Shown piece after piece: positions 50,558 to 58,752 of a stretch of 64,000 nucleotides of DNA. Position 1 is the stretch's first letter. Each line of letters opens with the position of its first letter. Position numbers and translations under genes: made by a program. The notes beneath the pieces were generated by a model. It was given only the letters and a program-made list of their open reading frames with translations. It searched no databases and was not told the origin of the DNA. The stretch covers positions 31,811 to 95,810 of the forward strand of contig DASVDE010000026.1 in assembly GCA_036381235.1 (NCBI GenBank), written 5' to 3'. The DNA is from DASVDE01 sp036381235 (lineage in GTDB: Bacteria > Actinomycetota > Thermoleophilia > Solirubrobacterales > 70-9).

Positions 50558-52891
50558 GTGCGCCGGGTCACCTTCTCGCGGAACTACACGCTCTCCCTCT
50601 CCCGCACCTGCCAGTGCTACTGCAAGTACTGCGCGTTCGCGACGCACAGGGCGCACATCCACCCGCCCGAGGAGGTGGAGGCGCGCCTCGATGAGGCGCA
50701 GAGGCGCAACGCCAAGGAACTGCTCGTCCTCACCGGTGAGCGGCCCGAGGTGAATCCCGAGGTGGCCGCCCGGCTGGCCGATTGGGGGCACGAGGACTTC
50801 ACCTCCTACGTCGCCTGGGCTTGCGAGCGCGCCCTGGAACGCGGCATCCTGCCTCACACCAACATCGGCGTCCTCGATCGCGACGGCCTAGCGCGGCTGC
50901 GCGAGGTGACCGCCTCCCAGGGCCTGATGCTGGAGTCTGTCTCCGAGCGCCTGATGGAGACCGTCCACGCCGGCTCCCCGACCAAGCACCCGGCCAAGCG
51001 GCTCGCCACCATCGAAGTCGCCGGAGAGCTGAAGATTCCCTTCACCAGCGGCATCCTGGTCGGGATAGGGGAGACCGAGGACGAGCAGGTCGCGTCGCTT
51101 GAGGCCCTGGCCGAGTTGCACCAGCGCTATGGCCACATCCAGGAGGTGATCATCCAGAACTTCGTGCCCCACCCGCGGTACTACGGCCAGGAGGTCGCCG
51201 ATATCGCCGACGCCGCTTCCCGAATGCGGTGGGGGGATGGGGTACCCCCCTCCGGAGCAACAGCTGGGGAGGCTCCGTCGGGGGGCACCCCATCCCCCTC
51301 CGAGCTTCGAGAGGCCGGCGGGGTATCCCCTGAGGCAGCCTCCCAGGCTGTTGCTGCCAAAGGGGATGTCCCGCCGGCCTATCCAGGCTGGGCGAGCGAG
51401 GTGACGATCGAGGACATCAAGCGGTTGATCCAAGAGTGTCGACGGCTGATGCCCGATGTGGGCATACAGGTGCCCCCCAATCTGTCGGATGCGTGGGCTG
51501 AGCTGGTGGGGGCGGGGGCGACTGATCTGGGCGGGTTGTCGGCGAATGGGGATCACATCTCTCCCGAGCATGCTTTCCCGAGCCCGCATGAGGTGAGGAA
51601 GGGGTTGGCGCCGAGGGGGTACGCGCTGACCGAGCGACTCTGCGTCTATCCCCAGTACATGGACTCCGAGTGGATGGAGCAGGGGGTTCTCGACGTGGTG
51701 AAGCTGAAGTACTGGAGCTTCATCCCGCGGCGGGGGTCTGGCAGGCGCACCGAGGAGTCGATCGATGCCGGGTTGGCCTCCAAGGCGATCGCGAAGGGGC
51801 GCGAGGGGAGGGAGCTGAGCGAGGACGAGCTGACTGCCCTGTTCGCCGAGAGGCGGCCCGAGGTGATCGAGGAGATGCGGGTCGCCGCGGATGAGCTGCG
51901 GGCAGAGCTCGCCGGCGACACGGCGACCTTCGTCGTCAACCGCAACATCAACTTCACCAATATCTGCGTCGTCGGCTGCGCCTTCTGTGGCTTCGGTCAG
52001 GGCAGGCGCTCGCCCGACGCCTACGAGGTCTCCGAGGAGGACTTCGCCGCTCGGGTTCAAGACGCGGTCGAGTTCGGGGCGACCGAGATCTGCATGCAGG
52101 GGGGGATCCATCCCGACCTGACGCTGGAGGAGTACGGGAAGTGGCTGCGACTGGCCAAGGAGGTGGCGCCAGAGGTCCACCTGCATGCCTACTCGCCGAT
52201 GGAGGTCCATTACATGTGCGAGCGATCCGGCCGGGGGCCCGAGCGGGTATTCGAATATCTGATCGAGTGCGGCTTGGGGTCGACGCCCGGGACCGCGGCT
52301 GAGGTCCTCGACGATGGCGTCAGGCAGCGGATCTCGCCCAACAAGCTGCCGGTCGAGCGCTGGGTAGAGATCATCGAGGCCTCGCACCGGGCCGGGCTGC
52401 GCTCCACCTCGACGGTGATGTTCGGCCACATCGAGGAGCCGCGCGAGCTGGCCCGTCATATGCGGGTGATTCGAGCGCTTCAGGAGCGGACTGGCGGGAT
52501 CACCGAGTTCGTGCCGCTCAGCTTCATCCCCTTCAACACGATGCTCGGCCGCACCCACGGGATCGAGGAGATCTCGGCCGATGAGAACCTCAAGCACACG
52601 GCGGCCTTCCGGCTGGCCCTGGGGAAGACGATCCCCAACCTCCAGGCGAGCTGGGTGAAGATGGGCCTGGAGGCGGCGACCGAGGCCCTGCGCTGGGGCG
52701 TCAACGATCTCGGCGGCACCCTGATGGAAGAGAACATCTCGAGGATGGCCGGCTCCCAGCACGGGGTGAAGCTGGAGCCCGCGCAGCTGATCGAGGCGGC
52801 CCGCGCCGGCGATCGCGTCCCCGCCCAGCGCACCACCCTCTACGAGATCGTCGAGACGTATCCGCCTCGAAGCGCGGCGCTCGCCGGGTAG
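50558..52891 (+). CDS. fbiC: FO synthase, CofG-CofH fusion (FbiC)
   Basis: About 777 aa, two radical-SAM domains. The CofG part has the cluster motif CQCYCKYCAF (residues near 17-25, CxxxCxxC), HTNIGVLDRDGLARLREVTA, SPTKHPAKRLATIEVAGELK and FTSGILVGIGETEDEQVASL. The CofH part has NFTNICVVGCAFCGFGQGRR (near residue 470), MQGGIHPDLTLEEYGKWLRL and GGTLMEENISRMAGSQHGVK. It makes the deazaflavin FO from a 5-amino-6-ribitylamino-uracil and tyrosine. Residues about 225-274 are encoded by two palindromic elements inserted in frame. GTG 50558 is preferred over TTG 50549. Confidence 0.95.
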   Translation: MRRVTFSRNYTLSLSRTCQCYCKYCAFATHRAHIHPPEEVEARLDEAQRRNAKELLVLTGERPEVNPEVAARLADWGHEDFTSYVAWACERALERGILPHTNIGVLDRDGLARLREVTASQGLMLESVSERLMETVHAGSPTKHPAKRLATIEVAGELKIPFTSGILVGIGETEDEQVASLEALAELHQRYGHIQEVIIQNFVPHPRYYGQEVADIADAASRMRWGDGVPPSGATAGEAPSGGTPSPSELREAGGVSPEAASQAVAAKGDVPPAYPGWASEVTIEDIKRLIQECRRLMPDVGIQVPPNLSDAWAELVGAGATDLGGLSANGDHISPEHAFPSPHEVRKGLAPRGYALTERLCVYPQYMDSEWMEQGVLDVVKLKYWSFIPRRGSGRRTEESIDAGLASKAIAKGREGRELSEDELTALFAERRPEVIEEMRVAADELRAELAGDTATFVVNRNINFTNICVVGCAFCGFGQGRRSPDAYEVSEEDFAARVQDAVEFGATEICMQGGIHPDLTLEEYGKWLRLAKEVAPEVHLHAYSPMEVHYMCERSGRGPERVFEYLIECGLGSTPGTAAEVLDDGVRQRISPNKLPVERWVEIIEASHRAGLRSTSTVMFGHIEEPRELARHMRVIRALQERTGGITEFVPLSFIPFNTMLGRTHGIEEISADENLKHTAAFRLALGKTIPNLQASWVKMGLEAATEALRWGVNDLGGTLMEENISRMAGSQHGVKLEPAQLIEAARAGDRVPAQRTTLYEIVETYPPRSAALAG
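51232..51298. repeat. Palindromic element 1 inside the FO synthase gene
   Basis: Arms GGGGGATGGGGTACCCCCC (51232-51250) and GGGGGGCACCCCATCCCCC (51280-51298) differ at one of 19 pairs. The 29-nt loop contains GGAGCAACAGCTGGGGAGGC, which itself can fold (GGAGC/GGCTCC). It is translated in frame as a Gly/Pro/Ser-rich stretch. Confidence 0.85.
51313..51379. repeat. Palindromic element 2 inside the FO synthase gene
   Basis: Arms GGCCGGCGGGGTATCCCC (51313-51330) and GGGGATGTCCCGCCGGCC (51362-51379) have two mismatches in 18 pairs. The loop holds GGCAGCCTCCCAGGCTGTTG and then CTGCC, the reverse complement of the loop type in element 1, so the two copies lie in opposite orientation 14 nt apart. The reading frame is open through it. 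Confidence 0.85.
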
Positions 52892-52896
52892 CCGCC

Positions 52897-53910
52897 ATGC
52901 GCGCGATGGTGTTGGAGCGGCAGCGGGAAGCCCTGCGACCCGCCGAGCTGCCGGACCCACGCCCGGAGGCGGGACAGGTGCTGGTCTCTGTCGCCGCCTG
53001 TGGGGTCTGTCGCACGGATCTGCACATCGTTGACGGCGAGTTGGCCGAGCCAAAGCTGCCACTTATCCCCGGGCACCAGATCGTCGGAACGGTGATCGAG
53101 GCGGGGGAGGGCGTCGAGCGCTTCGCCGCCGGAGACCGGGTCGGCGTCCCTTGGCTCGGCTGGACCTGCGGTGAGTGTCGTTACTGCAGGAGCGGTCGGG
53201 AGAACCTCTGCGACCGCGCCCGCTTCACCGGCTACGACATCGACGGCGGCTACGCCGAGCTGGCCGTTGCCGACGAGCGCTTCTGCTTCCCGATCCCGGT
53301 TGGCTATTCCGACGAGCAGGCGGCGCCGCTGCTCTGCGCGGGGTTGATCGGCTACCGGGCTCTGCGGCTGGTCGGCGACGCCGAGCGAATCGGCTTCTAC
53401 GGGTTTGGCGCCTCCGCCCACATCCTCTGCCAGGTGGCAGTCCACCAGGGACGGCGCGTGTTTGCCTTCACTCGCGCGGGGGACGAGGAAACTCAGGCCT
53501 TTGCCCGGGAGCTGGGGGCCGAGTGGGCGGGCTCCTCTGAGGAGGATCCACCCGAGCAGCTCGACGGGGCGATCGTCTTCGCACCGGTCGGCGCGCTGAT
53601 GCCGGCGGCGCTGCGGGCCAGTGCCAAGGGAGCGCGGATCATCAGCGCGGGGATCCACATGAGCGAAATCCCGGCTTTCCCCTACGAGATCCTCTGGGGA
53701 GAGCGAACGCTCGGTTCGGTCGCCAACTTGACCCGCGAAGACGGCGAGCAATTCCTCGAGCTGGCACCGCAGGTGCCGGTTCGTACCGAGGTCGGGCTCT
53801 ATCCGCTCGGTGACGTCAACCGCGCTCTCGATGACATTCGCAGCGGTCGACTGCGCGGCGCCGCCGTCCTCGACCTCCGAACTGCATCGACTTCTTCGTC
53901 CGGGGGATAG
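52897..53910 (+). CDS. Zinc-dependent alcohol dehydrogenase (MDR family)
   Basis: A 337-aa medium-chain dehydrogenase. Catalytic zinc ligands: CGVCRTDLH, and Cys in APLLCAGLIGYRAL; the usual GHE is GHQ here (PGHQIVG). Structural zinc: CGECRYCRSGRENLC. NAD site: IGFYGFGASAHILCQVAVHQ. It is similar to the AdhA-type ADHs of actinobacteria. It starts 5 nt after the FO synthase stop, possibly in the same transcript. Its last residues (TASTSSSGG) and stop are encoded by a palindromic element. Confidence 0.9.
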   Translation: MRAMVLERQREALRPAELPDPRPEAGQVLVSVAACGVCRTDLHIVDGELAEPKLPLIPGHQIVGTVIEAGEGVERFAAGDRVGVPWLGWTCGECRYCRSGRENLCDRARFTGYDIDGGYAELAVADERFCFPIPVGYSDEQAAPLLCAGLIGYRALRLVGDAERIGFYGFGASAHILCQVAVHQGRRVFAFTRAGDEETQAFARELGAEWAGSSEEDPPEQLDGAIVFAPVGALMPAALRASAKGARIISAGIHMSEIPAFPYEILWGERTLGSVANLTREDGEQFLELAPQVPVRTEVGLYPLGDVNRALDDIRSGRLRGAAVLDLRTASTSSSGG

Positions 53911-53928
53911 AAATTTGATGCAGTTCGG
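53877..53928. repeat. Palindromic element (CCGAACTGCATC type) over the ADH stop
   Basis: CCGAACTGCATCGACTTC at 53877 pairs with GAAATTTGATGCAGTTCGG ending at 53928; inner bases pair imperfectly. It is the second copy of the element found inside the MaoC gene at 21091. It spans the alcohol dehydrogenase stop and ends just before the convergent cofE stop (53929). Confidence 0.8.
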
Positions 53929-54675
53929 TCAGCGGAAGAGGTCTTCGTCGCGGGGGCGGCGTAGGGCCGCCGCTCCGGGCCCATCTTCGGGGCTGACGAA
54001 GCGCTCGAGGCCGCGGACGATCGCCGCGGGGATGCGGTTCGCCTTGTCGCGAACCAGGTCGGCTGCGGCTGCCGCCTCGTCGACCACCGCGATCAGAGTC
54101 GCCTCCAATTCACGGCCCTCGGCGTCCTCGCGGCCGCGCCAGTCGTCGAGCGGCGAGATGCCGGCGCAGCCGATCGCGACCTCGGCCTGACCGAGTCGCC
54201 AGGCACGCCCGAAGCTGTCGGAGACGATGACCGCCACCGTGGCGCCGCCGGTACTCCCTATCTCCTCACGGATGCGGCGGGCGGAGGCATCGGGGTCCTC
54301 CGGCAGCAGGCAGACCGTCCCCGGCTCGGGCAGGTTGGAGCTGTCGATGCCGGCGTTGGCGCAGACAAAGCCGTGCCTGGTCTCTGTGATCAGCACGCTG
54401 CGCTCGGCGCGCAGCACCTCTCTGCTCTCGGAGAGGATCAACTCGACCATGGCCGGCTCCTTGCCGAGCACCGCGGCGAGCCGGCGCGCCTCGCCGCCCG
54501 GCAGCACCGCCGAGAGATGGCGAACGCGCCCCTCCGCCTTGGAGACGATCTTCTGTGAGACGACGATGAGGTCGCCGTCGCGCGGCTGGGCGGCTTCTGC
54601 GATCAGGGCGCCGATCGGCGCTCCTTCGCCTATCTCCGGCAGGCCAGCGACAGCCAGGACACGCAGCTCGCTCAT
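53929..54675 (-). CDS. cofE: Coenzyme F420:L-glutamate ligase
   Basis: A 248-aa CofE domain without the nitroreductase-like C-terminal domain found in mycobacterial FbiB. Motifs: DGDLIVVSQKIVSKAEGRVR, GFVCANAGIDSSNLPEPGTV, VAVIVSDSFGRAWRLGQAEV and AIGCAGISPLDDWRGREDAE (metal/GTP and substrate). It adds glutamates to F420-0 by gamma links. ATG 54675 overlaps the cofC stop (ATGA). Together with cofC and cofD it forms a tight biosynthetic operon. Confidence 0.93.
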   Translation of the reverse strand: MSELRVLAVAGLPEIGEGAPIGALIAEAAQPRDGDLIVVSQKIVSKAEGRVRHLSAVLPGGEARRLAAVLGKEPAMVELILSESREVLRAERSVLITETRHGFVCANAGIDSSNLPEPGTVCLLPEDPDASARRIREEIGSTGGATVAVIVSDSFGRAWRLGQAEVAIGCAGISPLDDWRGREDAEGRELEATLIAVVDEAAAAADLVRDKANRIPAAIVRGLERFVSPEDGPGAAALRRPRDEDLFR

Positions 54676-55313
54676 ATGCCGAGCACCTTCGCGGTTCGCT
54701 TCGCACGACCTCGCTGCGACTCCAAAGACCGGGTGAGCGCGATCACGTCCACCGGCGTATCGAGGTCGAGCCCCAGAGAGGGCAGTTCCTCGACTGAGAA
54801 TGGAACGCCGGCTTCGCGCGCGGCTGCGACGTGGCGGGCGCAGCTTCCCTCGCCGAAGGCAGGCCGGATCGCACCCGGTGGAGCAAGTGCCAGCGCGTTG
54901 GTCCCGGTGCCTTGGCGGTCGGGAACGATCGCGACGTAGGACTCCGGCATGCCGGTCAGCAGCCGGTCCAGCTCGCGGGGGTCGAGCATGGGGCAGTCGC
55001 CGGGGAGCAGCACCACGCACCGCGCTCCTTGCTCCTCGGCGCGTGCGATTCCGGCCAGGGCCGCTTGCGGGTGGCCCTCCTCGGGGGGGTCATGCACCAC
55101 CTCGGCGCCGACCCCTCGGGCGGCCTCCGCGGCAGCCGGTTCGCTGGTGACGACGATCGTCCGCTCGATCGCCCGCGCCTCGCCGATCGCCTCCAGCACA
55201 TCACCGAGCATCGCCGCTACCAACGCCAGGCGCCGCTCGTCATCGATCCCGGCGGCAAGGCGCTGCTTCGCCGCGCTGAAGCGCTTCACGGGTAGGACGA
55301 CAGTCGCTTTCAA
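54672..55313 (-). CDS. cofC: 2-phospho-L-lactate (or PEP) guanylyltransferase
   Basis: A 213-aa nucleotidyltransferase. Motifs: VVLPVKRFSAAKQRLAAGID (nucleotide-binding start), CVVLLPGDCPMLDPRELDRL (metal Asp), and VPDRQGTGTNALALAPPGAI. It activates 2-phospholactate or PEP with GTP for transfer to FO. The TTG start at 55313 lies 2 nt after the cofD stop, and translation is coupled to cofE on its other side. Confidence 0.93.
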   Translation of the reverse strand: MKATVVLPVKRFSAAKQRLAAGIDDERRLALVAAMLGDVLEAIGEARAIERTIVVTSEPAAAEAARGVGAEVVHDPPEEGHPQAALAGIARAEEQGARCVVLLPGDCPMLDPRELDRLLTGMPESYVAIVPDRQGTGTNALALAPPGAIRPAFGEGSCARHVAAAREAGVPFSVEELPSLGLDLDTPVDVIALTRSLESQRGRAKRTAKVLGI

Positions 55314-55315
55314 AC

Positions 55316-56236
55316 TTAGGCGAGGCTAGCGGCGAAGTCCAGCGCTGTCCGTGCCACTCGCGCGCGCCCCGCAGCGCCTTCCATCAGAAGCGGCGCCGCC
55401 AGGGTTGGGATCTCCTCCGGCGGCGGGTCGGGGTCGCCGTCATCGACGATCATCGCGTCGATGAGCCCCTCGTAGAGAGATGCCACGCCCGCTGCGGTCG
55501 AGGGGCGGCCGACCGCCTGCATGAAGCGCTCTGTCGGGCCCTTGACAACCTGTCCGGCGACGAAGGGGCTGACGGCGAGGACCGGCGCGCCGGAGGTGGC
55601 TATCGCCTCGCGCATCCCCGGCACGGCGAGGATCGGGCCGATGCTGATCACCGGATTGGATGGGCCGATCACGATCGCCTCGGCGTCCTGTAGCGCCTTG
55701 CGAACCTCTGCGGTCGGCTCGGCTTTCTCGATTCCCTCCAACTCGACCCCCAGGACCTCGGGCCCTCCTCCGTCGACGATCAGGTACTCCTGAAGGCCAC
55801 GCCGGCCGCTCTCGGTCAGCACTGCGGTGCGCACCGGCGAGTCGCACATCGGCAGCACCCGGGCGGCGACGCCGAGGCCGCGGGCGATCTGCGCCTGGGC
55901 ATTGGTTGGTGTGCCGCCATCCTCGAGGAACTGGCGCCGGTAGAGGCAGGCGGCAAGATCGCGATCGGAGAGGCTGAACCAGTTCGGCGCCCCCAGCTTC
56001 GCCAGCCGCCCGAAGACGGTGAAGCTGTCGTCCTTCAATCCCCAGCCCCGTTCCTCGTCGATCTCGCCGCAGAGCCAGTAGGTGACGAGGTCGGGATCGG
56101 GAGAGACGTGGACGCCGAGGATCTCGATGTCGTCGGCGGTGTTCGCGATCACCGTCAGCTCGGCGCCGATCTCCTCCTGCATACCGGCGCCGAGTTTGGC
56201 GCCGCCGGTCCCGCCGGCGAGCAGCGCGACCTTCAT
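55316..56236 (-). CDS. cofD: 2-phospho-L-lactate transferase
   Basis: A 306-aa CofD. Motifs: ALLAGGTGGAKLGAGMQEEI (phosphate-binding), VIANTADDIEILGVHVSPDP and DLVTYWLCGEIDEERGWGLK, and IGPSNPVISIGPILAVPGMR. It joins the phospholactyl (or phosphoenolpyruvyl) unit to FO to give F420-0 or its dehydro form. It is first of cofD-cofC-cofE, 67 nt after the reductase gene on the same strand. Confidence 0.95.
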   Translation of the reverse strand: MKVALLAGGTGGAKLGAGMQEEIGAELTVIANTADDIEILGVHVSPDPDLVTYWLCGEIDEERGWGLKDDSFTVFGRLAKLGAPNWFSLSDRDLAACLYRRQFLEDGGTPTNAQAQIARGLGVAARVLPMCDSPVRTAVLTESGRRGLQEYLIVDGGGPEVLGVELEGIEKAEPTAEVRKALQDAEAIVIGPSNPVISIGPILAVPGMREAIATSGAPVLAVSPFVAGQVVKGPTERFMQAVGRPSTAAGVASLYEGLIDAMIVDDGDPDPPPEEIPTLAAPLLMEGAAGRARVARTALDFAASLA

Positions 56237-56303
56237 CAGAACTGAATTTCGCGCTTCGCTCGCGGCGCGAAGAACCAGAGATGCACGCTTGCTCGCTCCA
56301 CGC

Positions 56304-56996
56304 TCATGACCAGTGGTCGCCGTCGGGCAATCCCGTAAGCCGAATCCCGGCGTGCGCCTTGTAGCGGGTGTTGACCGAGATCAGCATCGGGGTCAGCTGC
56401 TCGACGATTCGCGCCATCTCGAGAGCGCCGGCGTTTATCGGGCGCAGGCCGGGGATCGTCTCGATCAGTCGGGCAACGCGCGCCTTGTCGGCCTTGCGGT
56501 CGCCGCAGATCGGCACGTCCTCGCCAAGCTCCTTGTCGAGATCCGCGAGGGTGGGGGCGCCGACCGTGTGCAGGGCAGAGACCACCGTGACCCCTTCGGG
56601 GACCATCTCCTGCGCCTGCTGCGCAGCGGAGCCCTGCCAGACGCCGAGCGAGCGGGTTGCCTTGCCGCTGATCGCCGCGGCGAGGGGAACGGTGCAGTCG
56701 ACCAGGATCTGTCCCGGCTGCAGCGCATCACGCAGGTTGTTGAGGTTCTCCGACTGAGCGCGAAAGGGGACGGTGAGAAAGACGATTGGCCCGCGTTTCG
56801 CCGCCTCCGCGTTGACCAAGCCCTCGACTTCGGCGCCGGGGACAGCCTCGCGGACCTTGGCGGCTGCCTCGGCCGCGCGTTCCGCGGAGCGTGAGCCGAG
56901 CACGACCGGTGCACCGGCTTGCGCCCAGCGTCGCGCCAGACCGGCGCCGAGGGCGCCGGTTCCGCCGACGATCGGTATCGGGTCGAACTCCGCCAA
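56304..56996 (-). CDS. npdG: F420-dependent NADP reductase
   Basis: A 230-aa Rossmann protein. The NADP motif is IPIVGGTGALGAGLARRWAQ, followed by a basic GSRSAERAAE and IVFLTVPFRAQSENLNNLRD, and EMVPEGVTVVSALHTVGAPT; this matches Npd/F420:NADP oxidoreductases. It moves hydride between F420H2 and NADP. TTG 56996 is the likely start, since upstream sequence enters the divergent SDR gene; the ribosome site is weak. It precedes the cof genes in the same direction. Confidence 0.9.
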   Translation of the reverse strand: MAEFDPIPIVGGTGALGAGLARRWAQAGAPVVLGSRSAERAAEAAAKVREAVPGAEVEGLVNAEAAKRGPIVFLTVPFRAQSENLNNLRDALQPGQILVDCTVPLAAAISGKATRSLGVWQGSAAQQAQEMVPEGVTVVSALHTVGAPTLADLDKELGEDVPICGDRKADKARVARLIETIPGLRPINAGALEMARIVEQLTPMLISVNTRYKAHAGIRLTGLPDGDHWS

Positions 56997-57021
56997 GGCC
57001 GGCCAGTCTATGCTGAGCCCG

Positions 57022-57756
57022 ATGCGGCTGGAGGGACGAAAGGCTTTGGTGACCGGCGGCGCCAGCGGCATCGGCGCCGCGATTGCCGCGCGCCTCGCCG
57101 CCGAGGGCGCCGAGGTCTGGGTCGGCGACATCGACACGGCCGGCGCCGAGCGGGTCGCCGGCGAGATATCAGGCCACGCGATCGAGCTTGACGTCACCGA
57201 CCTGGACTCGGCCCGGGCTGCGGTTGAGGCCGCCGGCACGCTCGACATCCTCGTCAACAACGCGGGCACCGACGAGTTCGGCTTCTTCACCTACACCACT
57301 CCCGAGCAGTGGCGGCGGGTGCTCGACATCAACCTCGGCGGTGTCTTCAACTGCACCCACGCGGCGTTGCCCGCGATGCAGGAGGCCGGCTACGGGCGGA
57401 TCGTCAGCATCTCCTCTGAGGCGGGTCGGGTCGGCTCGAAGGGCTCCGCCGTCTACTCAGCGGCGAAGGGAGGGATCGTCGCCTTCATGAAGGCGATCGC
57501 ACGCGAGAATGCTCGCTATGGGATTACCGCCAACTCGATTGCCCCGGGGCCTATCGAGACGCCGTTGCTGATGGGCGCCAAGGAATTCGGCGAGATCGGC
57601 GAGAAAGTGATCGAGACGATGCGCTCCTCGACCCAGATGGGGCGCCTCGGCCAGCCGGACGAGGTCGCAGCCGCGGCCGCCTTCCTGGCCTCCGACGACG
57701 CCACCTACGTAACCGGCGAAACCCTGGGCGTCAGCGGCGGCCTGGGCATGGTCTGA
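57022..57756 (+). CDS. Short-chain dehydrogenase (FabG-like)
   Basis: A 244-aa SDR. Motifs: TGGASGIG (residues 11-18), NNAGTDEFGFFTYT, the catalytic Ser in IVSISSEAGRVG, YSAAKGGIVAFMKAIA and NSIAPGPIETP. It is similar to 3-oxoacyl-ACP reductase/acetoacetyl-CoA reductase but with no local fatty-acid genes, so the substrate is open. ATG 57022 is preferred over ATG 57010. It is divergent from npdG (25 nt apart). Confidence 0.9.
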   Translation: MRLEGRKALVTGGASGIGAAIAARLAAEGAEVWVGDIDTAGAERVAGEISGHAIELDVTDLDSARAAVEAAGTLDILVNNAGTDEFGFFTYTTPEQWRRVLDINLGGVFNCTHAALPAMQEAGYGRIVSISSEAGRVGSKGSAVYSAAKGGIVAFMKAIARENARYGITANSIAPGPIETPLLMGAKEFGEIGEKVIETMRSSTQMGRLGQPDEVAAAAAFLASDDATYVTGETLGVSGGLGMV

Positions 57757-57808
57757 GACCAAGCCCGCTCAGCTACGAACATGCCCTCACCGGGGGGCGA
57801 ATCTTCGG

Positions 57809-57854
57809 CGATTGGTCACTTAACCACACTGTGGTGTGGATAACTGACCAATCG
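57809..57854. repeat. Intergenic palindrome with CCACACT core before a damaged DUF559-type gene
   Basis: CGATTGGTCACTTAACCACAC (57809-57829) and GTGTGGATAACTGACCAATCG (57834-57854) have two mismatches in 21 pairs. Both GTG start candidates of the downstream gene (57831, 57834) lie inside it. The central CCACAC..GTGTGG matches the core layout of 24996-25042 and 42185-42216. Confidence 0.75.
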
Positions 57855-58737
57855 TCGGCCCAGAACGTTTGGAGCTTCGCGGCTCGACAGCACGGCGTCA
57901 TCGCTCATCGGCAGCTGAGCGCATTGGGATTGAGCCGTCGGGCGATCGAGCACCGGTTGGCGAACGGACGCCTGCATCGCGTGCGACGGGGGGTGTATGC
58001 CGTCGGCCGACCGCAGCTCACTCGGCATGGAAGATGGATGGCGGCGCTCTTGGCTTGTGGAGCGGACGCAGTGCTCAGTCACGGAAGCGCTGCTGCCCTC
58101 TGGGGAATTGGACGGGAACGAGGCTCCATCGAGGTCTCGATCGGAGTTTCGTCGCGCTGCCGCCGATCAGGCGTGATCGCGCACCGTCGTTCTCTTCCGG
58201 AAAGCAGATCGGACGATGCACGAGGACATTCCCCTTACCTGTCCCATCCGAACCCTGGTCGACCTTGCGGTGCAACTCAACCCTGGCTCTCTCGAACGTG
58301 CCGTCAACGAGGCCGATCGACTCGATTTGGTCAACCCCGAAGCACTGAGGGATGCGCTCAACGGGTATCGAGGACAACCGGGGGTCGCGCGCCTGTGCGA
58401 GCTGCTCGACCGGCGCACCTTTCGGCTCACCAGATCTGAGCTGGAACGGCGCTTTTTGCCACTTGCCGATGCCGCAGGCCTATCGGTGCCACAGACTCGC
58501 CAATGGCTCAATGGCTTCGAGGTCGACTTCTTCTGGCCCGATCTCGGCCTCGTCGTCGAGACCGATGGGCTCCGTTACCATCGCACCCCGGCCCAGCAGG
58601 CGCGCGACCGATTGCGCGACCAGGCGCACATGGCGGCCGGACTTGCTCCGCTCCGCTTCACTCATGCCCAGGTTCGGTTCGAGCCCGGCCACGTCCGGGA
58701 CACGTTGACCGCGGTGGCGCGGCGGTTGCGCCGCTGA
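57831..58737 (+). pseudogene. Frameshifted AbiEi-antitoxin/DUF559-type gene
   Basis: The first frame (57831 to about 58224) encodes an AbiEi-like antitoxin N-terminal domain: FAARQHGVIAHRQLSALGLS, HRVRRGVYAVGRPQLTRHGR, LSHGSAAALWGIG. The second frame (from about 58225 to 58737) encodes the rest: IPLTCPIRTLVDLAVQLNPG, ERAVNEADRLDLVN, a DUF559/endonuclease-like GFEVDFFWPDLGLVVETDGL and RYHRTPAQQARDRLRDQAHM. One extra G in the GG at 58224-58225 accounts for the break, since removing it restores ARDIPLTCP. It is therefore either a disrupted gene or a sequencing error. Such proteins are common in actinobacteria, of uncertain function. Confidence 0.8.
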
Positions 58738-58752
58738 TCGTAAGCTCCGCGT

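Noticed and set aside
51232..51379. CRISPR-like or tandem repeat array in FO synthase
   Set aside because: There are only two units, in opposite orientation, each a hairpin; there are no spacers or cas genes.
50888..53062. A 724-aa open frame on the minus strand over FO synthase
   Set aside because: It is the complement of the intact radical-SAM fusion, with no motif of its own.
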